DNA of 64,000 nt, taken from Qipengyuania gaetbuli (GTDB lineage Bacteria > Pseudomonadota > Alphaproteobacteria > Sphingomonadales > Sphingomonadaceae). Positions 36,747 to 46,625 of the stretch are shown here, one piece after another. The DNA lies in the NCBI RefSeq assembly GCF_020524765.1, contig NZ_JAIVLR010000001.1, positions 992,001 through 1,056,000 of the forward strand, in the 5' to 3' direction. The position numbers were made by a program, and so were the translations under genes. Every line of letters starts with the position of its first letter. Within the stretch, counting starts at the first letter, position 1. The notes beneath the pieces are model-generated. The model made no database searches and had not been told where the DNA came from. It saw only the letters and a program-made list of their open reading frames with translations.

Positions 36747-37928
36747 TTACAGGCCCGCAGCGTAATCGCGCAGCATGTGCTTGGCGATCTGCAGCTGGAG
36801 GATCTGCGTCGTGCCCTCGTAGATGCGGTAGATGCGCGCATCGCGGAAGAACCGCTCTGCATCGTATTCGGCAAGGTAGCCCGCACCGCCGTAGAGCTGC
36901 ACAACGCGGTCGACCACGCGGCCGCACATTTCGCTGGCGAAGACCTTGAAGGCCGCGGCCTGCTTGATTGCGTTCTCGCCGCGATCAACGCGGGCGGTCA
37001 CGTCCGCCATCATCGCCTCGGCAGCGTAGATTTCGGTCCAGCTTTCCGCGAGCATCTGCTGGATCAGCTGGAAGTTGGCAATCGGTTCGCCGAAGGCCTG
37101 CCGCTCGTTGGCATAGCGGATCGCGCTGTCGAGCGCGCGGCGCGCATAGCCCGTGCTGGCCGCGCCCACGGAAATGCGGCCATTGTCGAGGCTCATCATG
37201 GCAAAGCGGAAACCCTGCCCCGTCTCTCCGCCCAGCAGCGCCTCGCCCGGCACGTGCACGTCGTCGAGCATGACGTCGGAGATATGGCTGCCCGACTGGC
37301 CCATCTTCTTGTCCGGGCTGCCGGTCGAAATGCCCGGCGTGTCCATCGGCACGATGAAGGCCGACACATGCGCGTTCTTGGGCAGCGCCTCCTTCTCGGT
37401 GCGCGCCATAATCAGCGCGACGTCGGCGTGGGGGGCGTTGGTGATGTAGCGCTTGGTGCCGTTGAGGATCCAGCCATTGCCGTCCGGATCGGGCCTGGCG
37501 AAGGTCTGCATCGCGGCGCTGTCGCTGCCGGAGCCCGGTTCGGTCAGGCCGAAACAGGCAATCGAGCCGCTGGCGATCTTCGGCCACCACTCGGCCTTCT
37601 GTGCGTCGGTACCGCCGTTCTTGATCGCGGAATTGAACATGCCGACATTGATCGAGAAGATCGAGCGGTAGGCCGGCGCGGCATAGGCCATGGTCTGCAC
37701 CACTCGCGCATATTGCGTCACGTTCAGCCCTGCGCCGCCGTATTCCTCGGGCACGGTCAGGCCGAACAGGCCCATTTCCTTCATTTCGGCGAGGATATCG
37801 TCGGGGACCTTGTCGGTCTCGATCACTTCCGCCTCGGCCGGGATCAGCCGTTCGCGGACATATCGTTCAAGCTGGTCGAGGAACTGGTCGAAAACGTCGG
37901 AATCCATGCCCGGGTTGACGGTCGACAT
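36747..37928 (-). CDS. Acyl-CoA dehydrogenase
   Basis: 393-residue FAD-dependent acyl-CoA dehydrogenase. LTEPGSGSDSAAMQT (FAD/substrate loop), the flavin-contact region NGTKRYITNA, RQAFGEPIANFQ and the C-terminal YGGAGYLAEYDAERFFRDARIYRIYEGTTQI are all intact; the catalytic Glu is in IYEGT. ATG 37928 follows GAGGAG at a good distance; a GTG three codons upstream is an alternative. It is the first enzyme gene of the acyl-CoA operon, directly after a tiny lipoprotein gene. The substrate could be a short or dicarboxylic acyl-CoA. Confidence 0.95.
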   Translation of the reverse strand: MSTVNPGMDSDVFDQFLDQLERYVRERLIPAEAEVIETDKVPDDILAEMKEMGLFGLTVPEEYGGAGLNVTQYARVVQTMAYAAPAYRSIFSINVGMFNSAIKNGGTDAQKAEWWPKIASGSIACFGLTEPGSGSDSAAMQTFARPDPDGNGWILNGTKRYITNAPHADVALIMARTEKEALPKNAHVSAFIVPMDTPGISTGSPDKKMGQSGSHISDVMLDDVHVPGEALLGGETGQGFRFAMMSLDNGRISVGAASTGYARRALDSAIRYANERQAFGEPIANFQLIQQMLAESWTEIYAAEAMMADVTARVDRGENAIKQAAAFKVFASEMCGRVVDRVVQLYGGAGYLAEYDAERFFRDARIYRIYEGTTQILQLQIAKHMLRDYAAGL

Positions 37929-37933
37929 GGGGC

Positions 37934-38134
37934 TCACTCCTCTTCCGGTAATTCTGTTTCGTTTTTCTCGGGTGCGACCTCGGTTTCCAGCCGCTGCTCG
38001 TCGAGCATGCTGGCGGCATCTTCGAGCGCCTGCGCCTCTTCGACGCTGACAGGCTCGGGCCCTTCGTCACCGGCATCGCCGCAGGCGGCAAGCAGCAGGA
38101 GGGCGGGTGCGCAGGGGATCGCGAGTCGGGTCAT
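37934..38134 (-). CDS. Tiny acidic lipoprotein
   Basis: 66 residues: signal peptide MTRLAIPCAPALLLLAAC with a lipobox (LLAAC, Cys18), then an acidic, unstructured tail ending ELPEEE. Its stop lies 5 bases from the acyl-CoA dehydrogenase start, so they are probably cotranscribed, although no functional link is apparent. It is one of three small Glu/Asp/Ala-rich lipoproteins in the window. It is short, but the intact lipobox and operon position support a real gene. Confidence 0.6.
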   Translation of the reverse strand: MTRLAIPCAPALLLLAACGDAGDEGPEPVSVEEAQALEDAASMLDEQRLETEVAPEKNETELPEEE

Positions 38135-38226
38135 GGCGGCGAACCTATCGCCGCGCCGCGCCTGCGCAAAATCCCCTACGGCAAGGGAGCGGGCGGGCCC
38201 TGCGAACAGGTCCGCCCGCCAGTCCA

Positions 38227-38514
38227 TTACTGGCCTTCCTCGGCCATGGCATCCATCGCCGCTTCGGCAGTGGCGGCGGCATTGTCGCCGGCTTCCTCGA
38301 TCGAGGCGGCTTCGGCGGCTTCCGCTGCGGCAGCGGTTTCCGAAACGTCGTTGGCCGATGCGTCGGCGACCGGCTCTTCCGTCACTTCTTCGAGCGCTTC
38401 GTCGGCAGCGATTTCGACGGTGTCGGCTTCGGCTTCCGTCGATGCGTCGTCGGCGCTGCCGCAGGCGGCAAGGGCGAGCGAGGCGGTGGCGGCGGCAAGA
38501 ATGCGGAACTTCAT
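38227..38514 (-). CDS. Small acidic Ala/Glu-rich lipoprotein
   Basis: 95 residues: signal peptide MKFRILAAATASLALAAC (lipobox LAAC, Cys18), then a tail made almost entirely of Ala, Glu, Asp, Thr and Ser. There are no aromatic residues after the lipobox. Composition and the MKF start resemble the gene at 31308, suggesting paralogues. A possible role is as an envelope spacer or cation-binding decoy, but this is guesswork. It is divergent from recQ with a 129-base gap. Confidence 0.65.
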   Translation of the reverse strand: MKFRILAAATASLALAACGSADDASTEAEADTVEIAADEALEEVTEEPVADASANDVSETAAAAEAAEAASIEEAGDNAAATAEAAMDAMAEEGQ

Positions 38515-38643
38515 CTGTATCTCCTATCGAACGCGCACGTCGGCGCGGGCGGAGGGTGGTTAATATGCCCTGCGCCCAAGGTCCAAGGGGAAAATGCATC
38601 TCCGCCGGTTGCGCCGCGCGAAGCGTGCCGCAAGAGGGGTGGC

Positions 38644-40424
<1,781 letters not shown>

Positions 40425-40428
<4 letters not shown>

Positions 40429-40451
40429 CGACCCACATCTTTTGATATAAT
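40425..40451 (+). promoter_or_regulatory. Sigma-70-like promoter of the SPFH operon
   Basis: TTGACG (40425-40430, overlapping the recQ stop) and a perfect TATAAT (40446-40451) are separated by 15 bases, slightly short of optimal. The -10 hexamer lies inside the palindrome at 40444-40471, so a bound repressor would cover the promoter. GGAGGAG and the SPFH ATG follow directly. Confidence 0.55.
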
Positions 40452-40471
40452 CATGATATCATAATTATATC
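40444..40471. repeat. 28-nt AT-rich imperfect palindrome (candidate operator)
   Basis: The 28 bases are self-complementary at 26 positions, centred on a perfect ATGATATCAT, and contain only A/T apart from a few C and G in an otherwise very GC-rich window. The palindrome covers the -10 element of the promoter and ends at the ribosome site of the SPFH gene. A ribbon-helix-helix protein encoded second in this operon is the natural candidate to bind it. Confidence 0.7.
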
Positions 40472-40484
40472 GGAGGAGTGTGAG

Positions 40485-41396
40485 ATGTCCGTCGAACTAA
40501 CAGGGATGAAGACGAGCCGCGAAAGCGTGGCCACGAGTTACAACGGCTATGTGATGCTGCTGGTGCTGGTTGCACTGATTGCATTGCTGGCATTCGTATT
40601 GCCGGGCATGGCGCCCGAAAGCGGAGCATCGAAGGGCGCGAAGATCCTCTTCGTGGGCTCGCTGGTGTTCTCGGTTACGGCGGTGCTGGTCATTTCGGCC
40701 GGCTTCTTCATGATCCAGCCGAACCAGGCCGTGGTGATCACGCTGTTCGGCGAATACAAGGGATCGGAGCGGACCGAGGGGCTGCGCTGGATCTGGCCGT
40801 GGATGGGGCGCAACAAGATTTCCGCCCGCGCGCACAACGTCCATTCGGAACGCGTGAAGATCAACGACCTGCGCGGCAACCCGATCGAGATCGCCTGCAA
40901 CGTCGTCTGGCGCGTGCGCGACACCGCGCAGGCCAGCTTCGACGTCGACGATTACAAGGAGTTCGTGAACATCCAGATCGAGGCGGGCCTCCGCACGGTC
41001 GGTTCGCGCCACCCCTACGACGATTTCGAAGGCGAGGAAGTGACGCTGCGCGGCGGCGCGGAAACCGTGAACCGCGAGCTGCTGGAAGAGCTGAACGACC
41101 GGCTCAAGGTCGCCGGTGTCGTGGTCGACGAGGCGGGCCTTACCCACCTCGCCTATGCCAGCGAGATCGCCAGCGCGATGCTCAAGCGCCAGCAGGCCGA
41201 CGCGGTGATCGCGGCACGTTCCAAGATCGTGCTCGGCGCGGTGGGCATGGTCGAGGATGCGCTGACCAAACTGGCACAGGACGATATCGTCCACCTCGAC
41301 GACGAACGCCGGGCCGCCATGGTCTCGAACCTGCTCGTCGTGCTGTGCGGCGAGAAGGACGCCCATCCGGTCGTGAACGCCGGCTCGATCTACTGA
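40485..41396 (+). CDS. SPFH/band-7 membrane protein
   Basis: 303 residues: two N-terminal membrane helices (about 20-42 and 51-77), then an SPFH domain (from about 78, [28 protein letters not shown]) and a short helical tail. Stomatin/flotillin-like proteins form membrane rings or microdomains and often scaffold proteases or transport. The conserved arginine-rich [16 protein letters not shown] is present. A strong GGAGGAG precedes the ATG. It is followed 23 bases later by a ribbon-helix-helix gene, a pairing seen in other proteobacteria, and overlapping genes for a hydrolase and a small membrane protein. The role is unknown. Confidence 0.88.
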   Translation: MSVELTGMKTSRESVATSYNGYVMLLVLVALIALLAFVLPGMAPESGASKGAKILFVGSLVFSVTAVLVISAGFFMIQPNQAVVITLFGEYKGSERTEGLRWIWPWMGRNKISARAHNVHSERVKINDLRGNPIEIACNVVWRVRDTAQASFDVDDYKEFVNIQIEAGLRTVGSRHPYDDFEGEEVTLRGGAETVNRELLEELNDRLKVAGVVVDEAGLTHLAYASEIASAMLKRQQADAVIAARSKIVLGAVGMVEDALTKLAQDDIVHLDDERRAAMVSNLLVVLCGEKDAHPVVNAGSIY

Positions 41397-41419
41397 TCGG
41401 CGCCTGACGGAGAGGCCTC

Positions 41420-41629
41420 GTGGCCAGAGCACCAGCAAAGAAAGCCTTCGCCTTGCGTCTCGATCCGGCAGTCCATGCCGCGATCGAGCGCCTGGCGGCG
41501 GACGAGCTCAGGAGCGCCAACGCGCAGATCGAGATGCTGCTGCGCGAAGCGTTGGAAAAGCGCGGGATCAGGGTGAAAGCCAGTCCGCAGCCCCAGCGCG
41601 GACGTCCCGCAAGAGAGGAACAGGAATGA
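41420..41629 (+). CDS. Ribbon-helix-helix (Arc/CopG-type) DNA-binding protein
   Basis: 69 residues with a GTG start after GGAGAGG. The ribbon KKAFALRLDPAVHAAIERLAADE leads into a helix-helix (SANAQIEMLLREALEKRG), the Arc/MetJ/CopG fold that binds inverted repeats as a dimer of dimers. Like TraY/Arc-type antitoxins it would repress its own operon, but no toxin gene is adjacent; its partners are an SPFH protein and a hydrolase. The 28-nt palindrome over the operon promoter is its likely target. The stop overlaps the hydrolase start (ATGA). Confidence 0.85.
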   Translation: MARAPAKKAFALRLDPAVHAAIERLAADELRSANAQIEMLLREALEKRGIRVKASPQPQRGRPAREEQE

Positions 41630-42585
41630 CCGTCAGCATGAAGACAGCCATCGCAGCAGCCGTGCTCGCAACGGGCACCGCGCCCGCTGCAGCACAGGTC
41701 GCGATCGAAGCGCCGGGGCCGGAAGGATCGCTCATCGGGACCTTCGTCGCTCCGGCCGAAGGCAAGCCGGTGGTGTTGGTCATCCCCGGATCGGGGCCGA
41801 CCGACCGGGACGGCAATAACCCGATGGGCGTGACGGCGGCCCCCTACAAGCTGCTGGCCGAGGGTCTTGCCGAACGCGGCATCGGCACCCTGCGCGCCGA
41901 CAAGCGCGGTCTGTTTGCCAGCAAGGCGGCGGTGGCCGATGCGAATGCGGTCACCATCTCCGACTATGTCGACGATGTGCTCGCCTGGTCCACGCTCGCC
42001 CGCGCGGTCACGGGGCGCGAATGCGTCTGGCTGCTCGGCCACAGCGAGGGCGGGCTGGTCGCGCTCGCAGCGCAGGAGCGGCTCGAGAATATCTGCGGGG
42101 TCGTTCTGGTCGCAGCACCTGCCCGCAGTTTCGGCACTCTCCTGCGCGAACAGCTGACGGCCAATCCCGCCAACGCTCCGATCCTTGCCGATGCGCTGTC
42201 GGCGATCGATGCGCTGGAAGCCGGCGAAAGGGTCGACGTGTCGGGCATGCATCCCGCGCTGCAAGGACTGTTCGCGCCGCAGGTGCAGGGCTTTCTGATC
42301 GATGCCATGCGCTACGATCCGGCGGCCATGGCTGCGAAGAGCAGCTTGCCTATACTCATCGTCCAAGGCGGCAAGGATATCCAGGTGCCGCAAACCGACG
42401 GAGAGCTGTTCCGCACATCGCAGCCCTCTGCGCGGTATGCCCTGCTTCCCGATATGAACCACGTGCTCAAGGACGTACCGGGCGACGACCGCGCGGCAAA
42501 CCTAGCTGCCTATGGCGATCCTTCCCTGCCGCTCGCGCAAGGGCTGGTCGATGCCATTGCCGGCTTCGTCGAAGGAGGCGAATGA
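41626..42585 (+). CDS. Exported alpha/beta-hydrolase
   Basis: 319 residues with a signal peptide (TAIAAAVLATGTAPAAAQV). The nucleophile elbow is LLGHSEGGLVAL (Ser near residue 140), the GSGPTDRDGNN loop follows strand 3, and the C-terminal His is in DMNHVLKDV. This resembles periplasmic dienelactone-hydrolase/prolyl-peptidase-like esterases. It is translationally coupled to the ribbon-helix-helix gene and to a small membrane protein gene, so it belongs to the SPFH operon. The substrate is unknown; a lipid or ester at the membrane would fit the context. Confidence 0.85.
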   Translation: MTVSMKTAIAAAVLATGTAPAAAQVAIEAPGPEGSLIGTFVAPAEGKPVVLVIPGSGPTDRDGNNPMGVTAAPYKLLAEGLAERGIGTLRADKRGLFASKAAVADANAVTISDYVDDVLAWSTLARAVTGRECVWLLGHSEGGLVALAAQERLENICGVVLVAAPARSFGTLLREQLTANPANAPILADALSAIDALEAGERVDVSGMHPALQGLFAPQVQGFLIDAMRYDPAAMAAKSSLPILIVQGGKDIQVPQTDGELFRTSQPSARYALLPDMNHVLKDVPGDDRAANLAAYGDPSLPLAQGLVDAIAGFVEGGE

Positions 42586-42845
42586 TGAGCGAAGACGACG
42601 GAGCCTGGTTCGCTGCGAAGAGCCATGGTTATGGCTCGGGCCTTCCCGTCGCCTGGCAGGGCTGGGTCGTGCTTGTCGGCTATGTCGCGATCATGCTTGC
42701 AGCGGGCCTGCTCATCGAATGGGACGCTGAATTCGGAGCGCCTGTCGGTATCGCGATCTTCTTCATTGCGACCGTGGCTCTCACATTCATTGCCAAGGCG
42801 AAGACACGCGGCGGATGGAAATGGCGCTGGGGCAAGAAGGATTGA
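42585..42845 (+). CDS. Small membrane protein of the SPFH operon
   Basis: 86 residues with two hydrophobic helices (about 24-45 and 50-70) and a basic, Trp-rich C-terminus (RGGWKWRWGKKD) that should stay cytoplasmic. GGAGG is six bases upstream of this ATG; an adjacent ATG at 42582 is the alternative. The gene overlaps the hydrolase stop. No family is recognised. It probably functions with the SPFH protein and hydrolase. Confidence 0.7.
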   Translation: MSEDDGAWFAAKSHGYGSGLPVAWQGWVVLVGYVAIMLAAGLLIEWDAEFGAPVGIAIFFIATVALTFIAKAKTRGGWKWRWGKKD

Positions 42846-42877
42846 TCCCGAAGCCTGCGGAGAGCACCCTTTCCGCG

Positions 42878-43891
42878 ATGTTAACCATTATCCCCTATGC
42901 AAAAGCGATGGTTTCGCCCTTCGCCCTTGCCGCCGAACGCCTGCCGCGCTGGATCGTCGGCGGCGTCGCGGCCTTTGCGGTCGCGGCGATCCCGCTTGCC
43001 GCGGTCATGGCGCAGCCTGCTTCTTCAAGCTTTACGATCGCGGGAACAGGCCAGGGCTTCTCCAGCCTGCAAGCTGCAGTCGATGCCATCGGCCAGGGCA
43101 GCGGCACGGTCCTCATCGGAGCCGGCATCCACGAACAATGCGCCGTCCAGCGGGCTGGCCGCATCGAATACCGCGCGCAGGAACCCGGCCGGACGGTGCT
43201 CAACGGCACGATCTGCGAAGGCAAGGCCGCGCTGGTCCTGCGCGGTGAAGCGGCGCGTATCACGGGCCTCACCTTCACCAACATGCGAGTGCCCGAGAAG
43301 AACGGTGCAGGCATCCGGCTTGAAAACGGCACGCTGGACGTGAGCCAGACCTGGTTCCGCGACAGCGAACAAGGCATCCTGACCGTCAACGGCAAGCAGA
43401 GCCGCATCACCATCGACAAGTCGACCTTCACCCGTCTCGGCACCTGCGAAGGGCGCGGTGGATGTGCGCACTCCATCTACATCGGCGACTACGGCGAACT
43501 GGTCGTCACCCGTAGCCGGTTCGAGGAAGGGCGCGGCGGCCATTATGTGAAGTCGCGCGCCTCGCGGAACACTATTTCCGACAACAGCTTCGACGATACC
43601 GGCGGTCGCGTCACCAATTACATGATCGACCTGCCTTCCGGTGGTGCGGGGTCGATCACCGGCAACTGGTTCGTGCAGGGCAAGGACAAGGAAAACTGGT
43701 CGACTCTGATCGCCGTCGGCGCAGAGGGCGCGAAATATTCCTCCGACGGCCTCGTGATCGAGGGCAACGATGCCCGCCTTGCGCCCGGCATCACTCGTCA
43801 GCCCGTATTCGTGGCGGACTGGACGGGCGACCGGCTGGCTATCGGCAGGAATGCGCTCGGCCCCAATCTCAAGCCGTTCGAAACCCGCTGA
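42878..43891 (+). CDS. Exported right-handed parallel beta-helix protein
   Basis: About 337 residues: N-terminal hydrophobic segment (WIVGGVAAFAVAAIPLAAVMAQ) acting as signal or anchor, then a DUF1565/pectate-lyase-like beta-helix (GQGFSSLQAAVDAIGQGSGT onward) with repeated N-rich turns such as ITGNWF and IEGNDAR. Two cysteine pairs may form disulphides. Catalytic residues of true polysaccharide lyases are not evident. The start is uncertain: ATG 42878 has GGAGAGC upstream, ATG 42908 is closer to the hydrophobic segment. It follows the SPFH operon by 32 bases but also could be independent. Confidence 0.75.
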   Translation: MLTIIPYAKAMVSPFALAAERLPRWIVGGVAAFAVAAIPLAAVMAQPASSSFTIAGTGQGFSSLQAAVDAIGQGSGTVLIGAGIHEQCAVQRAGRIEYRAQEPGRTVLNGTICEGKAALVLRGEAARITGLTFTNMRVPEKNGAGIRLENGTLDVSQTWFRDSEQGILTVNGKQSRITIDKSTFTRLGTCEGRGGCAHSIYIGDYGELVVTRSRFEEGRGGHYVKSRASRNTISDNSFDDTGGRVTNYMIDLPSGGAGSITGNWFVQGKDKENWSTLIAVGAEGAKYSSDGLVIEGNDARLAPGITRQPVFVADWTGDRLAIGRNALGPNLKPFETR

Positions 43892-43939
43892 GGAACGCCT
43901 AAGCCCCTACACCCGTTCTTGGGTCGAGGAGCTAGGACA

Positions 43940-44203
43940 ATGGCAGGCGGATGGGCGCGCGACGGCGCGGTTCAGGACCAGATCGACGACACGGTGAGCG
44001 ACGCGGTGAGCGCTGCGCGCGCGCGAATGCCGCGCGGGGAAAGCGCCGAATATTGCGACGAATGCGGCGAGGAAATCCCGGAGAAACGCCGCGAGGCCCT
44101 GCCGGGCGTGCGGACGTGCGTGGCTTGCCAGTCGGCACGCGATGCTTCGGTCCGCCATTCGGCGATAAACCGTCGCGGTAGCAAGGACAGCCAGTTGCGC
44201 TGA
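43940..44203 (+). CDS. DksA/TraR-type C4 zinc-finger protein
   Basis: 87 residues. An N-terminal helical region is followed by the four-cysteine zinc finger YCDECGEEIPEKRREALPGVRTCVACQ (residues about 38-64 with CxxC and CxxC), the pattern of TraR and short DksA homologues. These bind the secondary channel of RNA polymerase; short forms can act without ppGpp. The DxxDA acidic tip of long DksA may correspond to QDQIDDTVSDAV. AGGAC precedes the ATG. It is a standalone gene upstream of psd. Confidence 0.85.
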   Translation: MAGGWARDGAVQDQIDDTVSDAVSAARARMPRGESAEYCDECGEEIPEKRREALPGVRTCVACQSARDASVRHSAINRRGSKDSQLR

Positions 44204-44231
44204 GGCGCGATTGCGTTCACGGCGCTCCTCC

Positions 44232-45074
44232 ATGTCCTCCCCCTTCATCTGGCTCCAGCATATCCTCCCGCATCACGCGGTCTCGCGTTCGGCAGGGGCG
44301 CTCGCCTCGAGCGAAGTGCCCTGGCTGAAAGACCTGATGATCCGCCGCTTCATCGACGCGTATGACGTCGACATGGGAGAGGCGGCGCGCGGCATCGATG
44401 AATACCGCAGCTTCAACGACTTCTTCACCCGCGAATTGAAGCCGGGTGCCCGCCCGCTGGCGGATGCGGAAAAGTTCGTCCTGTCTCCCGCCGACGGCAC
44501 GATCAGTCAGATCGGACGCGTGGAAGAGGGGCGCATCTTCCAGGCCAAGGGCAGGCACTTTACCGCAGCACAGCTCCTCGGCGGCGATGCGGAGGCGGCA
44601 GCGCGCTTCGAAGGTGGCGCCTTTGCCACCATCTATCTCAGCCCGCGCGACTATCACCGCGTGCACATGCCCACAGCCGGAACGCTGGCCTCCGCAACCT
44701 ATGTTCCCGGTGAACTGTTTTCGGTGAACCAGGTCACGGCAGAGAATGTCGACGGCCTGTTTGCCCGCAACGAGCGGCTTGCCTGCCTGTTCAACGGGCC
44801 CGGCGGCAGCTTCGCAAGCGTCATGGTCGGCGCGATGATTGTCGCAGGCATCGAGACGGTCTGGTCGGGGCTGGACGAAACTCATTCGCCCCGGCTCAAG
44901 CGCCGCGATTTCGGAGCGGGCGAGCTTGCGTTCGCCGCCGGAGACGAAATGGGCCGCTTTATCCTCGGCTCGACCGTGGTGCTGCTGTTCGAACCCGGCA
45001 AGGTCGAATGGCTGGCGGAATTCGAGCCCGGCGACGCCGTCCGCATGGGACAGGCGCTGGGCCGGCGCCTCTAG
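44232..45074 (+). CDS. psd: Phosphatidylserine decarboxylase proenzyme
   Basis: Makes phosphatidylethanolamine from phosphatidylserine at the inner membrane. 280 residues, long (E. coli-like) class. The self-cleavage motif is LGST with Ser247, which becomes the pyruvoyl group of the small subunit. The SPADG motif near residue 83, DYHRVHMPTAG and FNGPGGSFA are conserved. The ATG at 44232 gives MSSPFIWLQHILPHH, the usual family start. It converges on a GNAT gene and shares a CTAG as stop codon with it. Confidence 0.96.
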   Translation: MSSPFIWLQHILPHHAVSRSAGALASSEVPWLKDLMIRRFIDAYDVDMGEAARGIDEYRSFNDFFTRELKPGARPLADAEKFVLSPADGTISQIGRVEEGRIFQAKGRHFTAAQLLGGDAEAAARFEGGAFATIYLSPRDYHRVHMPTAGTLASATYVPGELFSVNQVTAENVDGLFARNERLACLFNGPGGSFASVMVGAMIVAGIETVWSGLDETHSPRLKRRDFGAGELAFAAGDEMGRFILGSTVVLLFEPGKVEWLAEFEPGDAVRMGQALGRRL

Positions 45075-45571
45075 CCGAAAGCGGGCATGTAGCGCACGAC
45101 GCCGGTCGGCGCGGGACCATCCAGTACCAGACGCTGGAAGTATTCCGGCGGCGGCCCCGGATATCGCAGCTGCGGGTCGTGCTCGAAACCGAAGCGGCCA
45201 TAATAGTCCGGACTGCCAAGCAGGACGATGCCTTTCGCCCCCTTGGCCCGCATGTCCGCGATCCCGCGCCGGACCAGCGCCGAACCGATGCCCTGCCCGT
45301 AAAGTTCAGACCACACGCTGACCGGGCCGAGGTCGTACCAGTCTCGCGTCCCGTCGGAGATCGCGACCGGCGAGAAAGCGATGTGGCCGACTATCCGCGT
45401 TCCGTCTTCGGCAACCAGCGACAGGCTCAGGTCGCCATCATTCCGCAGCGCATCGACCAGCTCCTGCTCATCTCCCTCGCTGAACGGCATGTCGCGAAAG
45501 GCAGCTTCGGTGAGTTCGTGGATGACCGCCTCGTCACCGGCGCGCTCCGGCCGGATGGTGATCGCGCTCAC
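45071..45571 (-). CDS. GNAT-family N-acetyltransferase (YhbS-like)
   Basis: 166 residues with the GNAT core: acetyl-CoA-binding motif A is LYGQGIGSALVRRGI, and LLGSPDYYGRFGFE is the hallmark of the YhbS subgroup. The substrate is unknown. The GTG start overlaps the stop of ribA (GTGA), so it is coupled to riboflavin synthesis at the translational level, with no obvious biochemical reason. Confidence 0.88.
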   Translation of the reverse strand: MSAITIRPERAGDEAVIHELTEAAFRDMPFSEGDEQELVDALRNDGDLSLSLVAEDGTRIVGHIAFSPVAISDGTRDWYDLGPVSVWSELYGQGIGSALVRRGIADMRAKGAKGIVLLGSPDYYGRFGFEHDPQLRYPGPPPEYFQRLVLDGPAPTGVVRYMPAFG

Positions 45572-46590
45572 GGCAGCAAATGGCCCGCCCGGTCGCGCTT
45601 GGTCGCAAGGTAGCGGGCGTTGTGCGGGTTGTCCGGCAGGGCGTGGGGCACACGCTCGGCAATGCTGACCCCGTGAGCGGCGAGCGCATCGACCTTGGCC
45701 GGATTGTTCGTCATCAGCCGGATATCGCGCACGCCGAGCAGATCGAGCATGCGCGCAGCGGTGGGAAAATCGCGCGCCTCGTCGGGCAGGCCAAGCCGGG
45801 TGTTCGCGTCGACCGTGTCGAAGCCCTGGTCCTGCAGGCGGTAAGCGCGCAGCTTGTTGATCAACCCGATGCCGCGCCCTTCCTGGCGCATGTAGAGAAG
45901 GACTCCCCAGCCGCCCTCGCCCGCTTCATGGGCCATCGCGTGGAGCGCGGCGTCGAGCTGCGGGCCGCAGTCGCATTTCAGGCTGCCGAGCACGTCACCG
46001 GTCAGGCATTCGGAATGCAGCCGCACCAGCGGCGGACGGTCCGACCGCTCCTTGCCGATGACCAGCGCCACGTGTTCGCGCGTATCGTCCGGACTGCGGA
46101 ATGCGACGATCTTCGCTTCGGGAGCAGCCTCTACCGGCAAGTGCGCACGCGAGGCGATCCGCAGTGCCTGCGCGTCCGAGAATTCCGCAAGGTCGGCCGC
46201 TTCGAGCGCAACCGGCTCTCCCGCCCCGACCGGATCGACCAGGAAGGCGGGCAGGATTCCGGCAATGCGCGCCAGTTCGAGCGCCGCGCGGGCCTGTTCT
46301 TCCCATGCAATCGGCAGGGCCTTGAACGGGCCTTTCATCGGGGCATTGAGATCGAGCGCGGGGTCCGCAACCGCCAATGCGTGCGACAGGTCGAAACCTT
46401 CCGCCCCGCGCAGCAGCACGGGCTGGCGCGGAACTGCCGCTTCGCGCTGGTTCGCCAGCTTCAGCGTTGCCGCCCGGCTCGCGGAAATCAGCATGGTCTC
46501 GCCCGACACTTCGCCAAACGCCGTCTCCACAGGCTGGAGCAGCGGCGCCCCGGCGATCGCCAGTGGCCAGCCGTGGCGGAGCGCGTCCAC
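45568..46590 (-). CDS. ribA: GTP cyclohydrolase II with degenerate RibB-like N-terminal domain
   Basis: First committed step of riboflavin synthesis from GTP. The C-terminal 200 residues are a complete GTP cyclohydrolase II: zinc cysteines in LHSECLTGDVLGSLKCDCG, catalytic RQEGRGIGLINKL and the closing LMTNNPAKVDAL. The first about 140 residues look like a DHBP synthase (RibB) fold remnant: VDALRHGWPLAI matches the RibB start and QARAALELARIAGILPAFLV its HTEAAVDLARLAG block, but the catalytic acidic DDEDRENEGD motif is missing. The start is unsure; GTG 46590 is the first acceptable codon that does not overlap xth, and a few residues may be missing upstream. Confidence 0.85.
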   Translation of the reverse strand: MDALRHGWPLAIAGAPLLQPVETAFGEVSGETMLISASRAATLKLANQREAAVPRQPVLLRGAEGFDLSHALAVADPALDLNAPMKGPFKALPIAWEEQARAALELARIAGILPAFLVDPVGAGEPVALEAADLAEFSDAQALRIASRAHLPVEAAPEAKIVAFRSPDDTREHVALVIGKERSDRPPLVRLHSECLTGDVLGSLKCDCGPQLDAALHAMAHEAGEGGWGVLLYMRQEGRGIGLINKLRAYRLQDQGFDTVDANTRLGLPDEARDFPTAARMLDLLGVRDIRLMTNNPAKVDALAAHGVSIAERVPHALPDNPHNARYLATKRDRAGHLLP

Positions 46591-46625
46591 CGCCTGCGCC
46601 GCGCGGCGGGAAGGCGAGGCTGCGT

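Noticed and set aside
41420-41629. Toxin-antitoxin system
   Set aside because: The ribbon-helix-helix protein looks like an antitoxin, but its neighbours are an SPFH protein and an exported hydrolase; no small toxin gene overlaps it.
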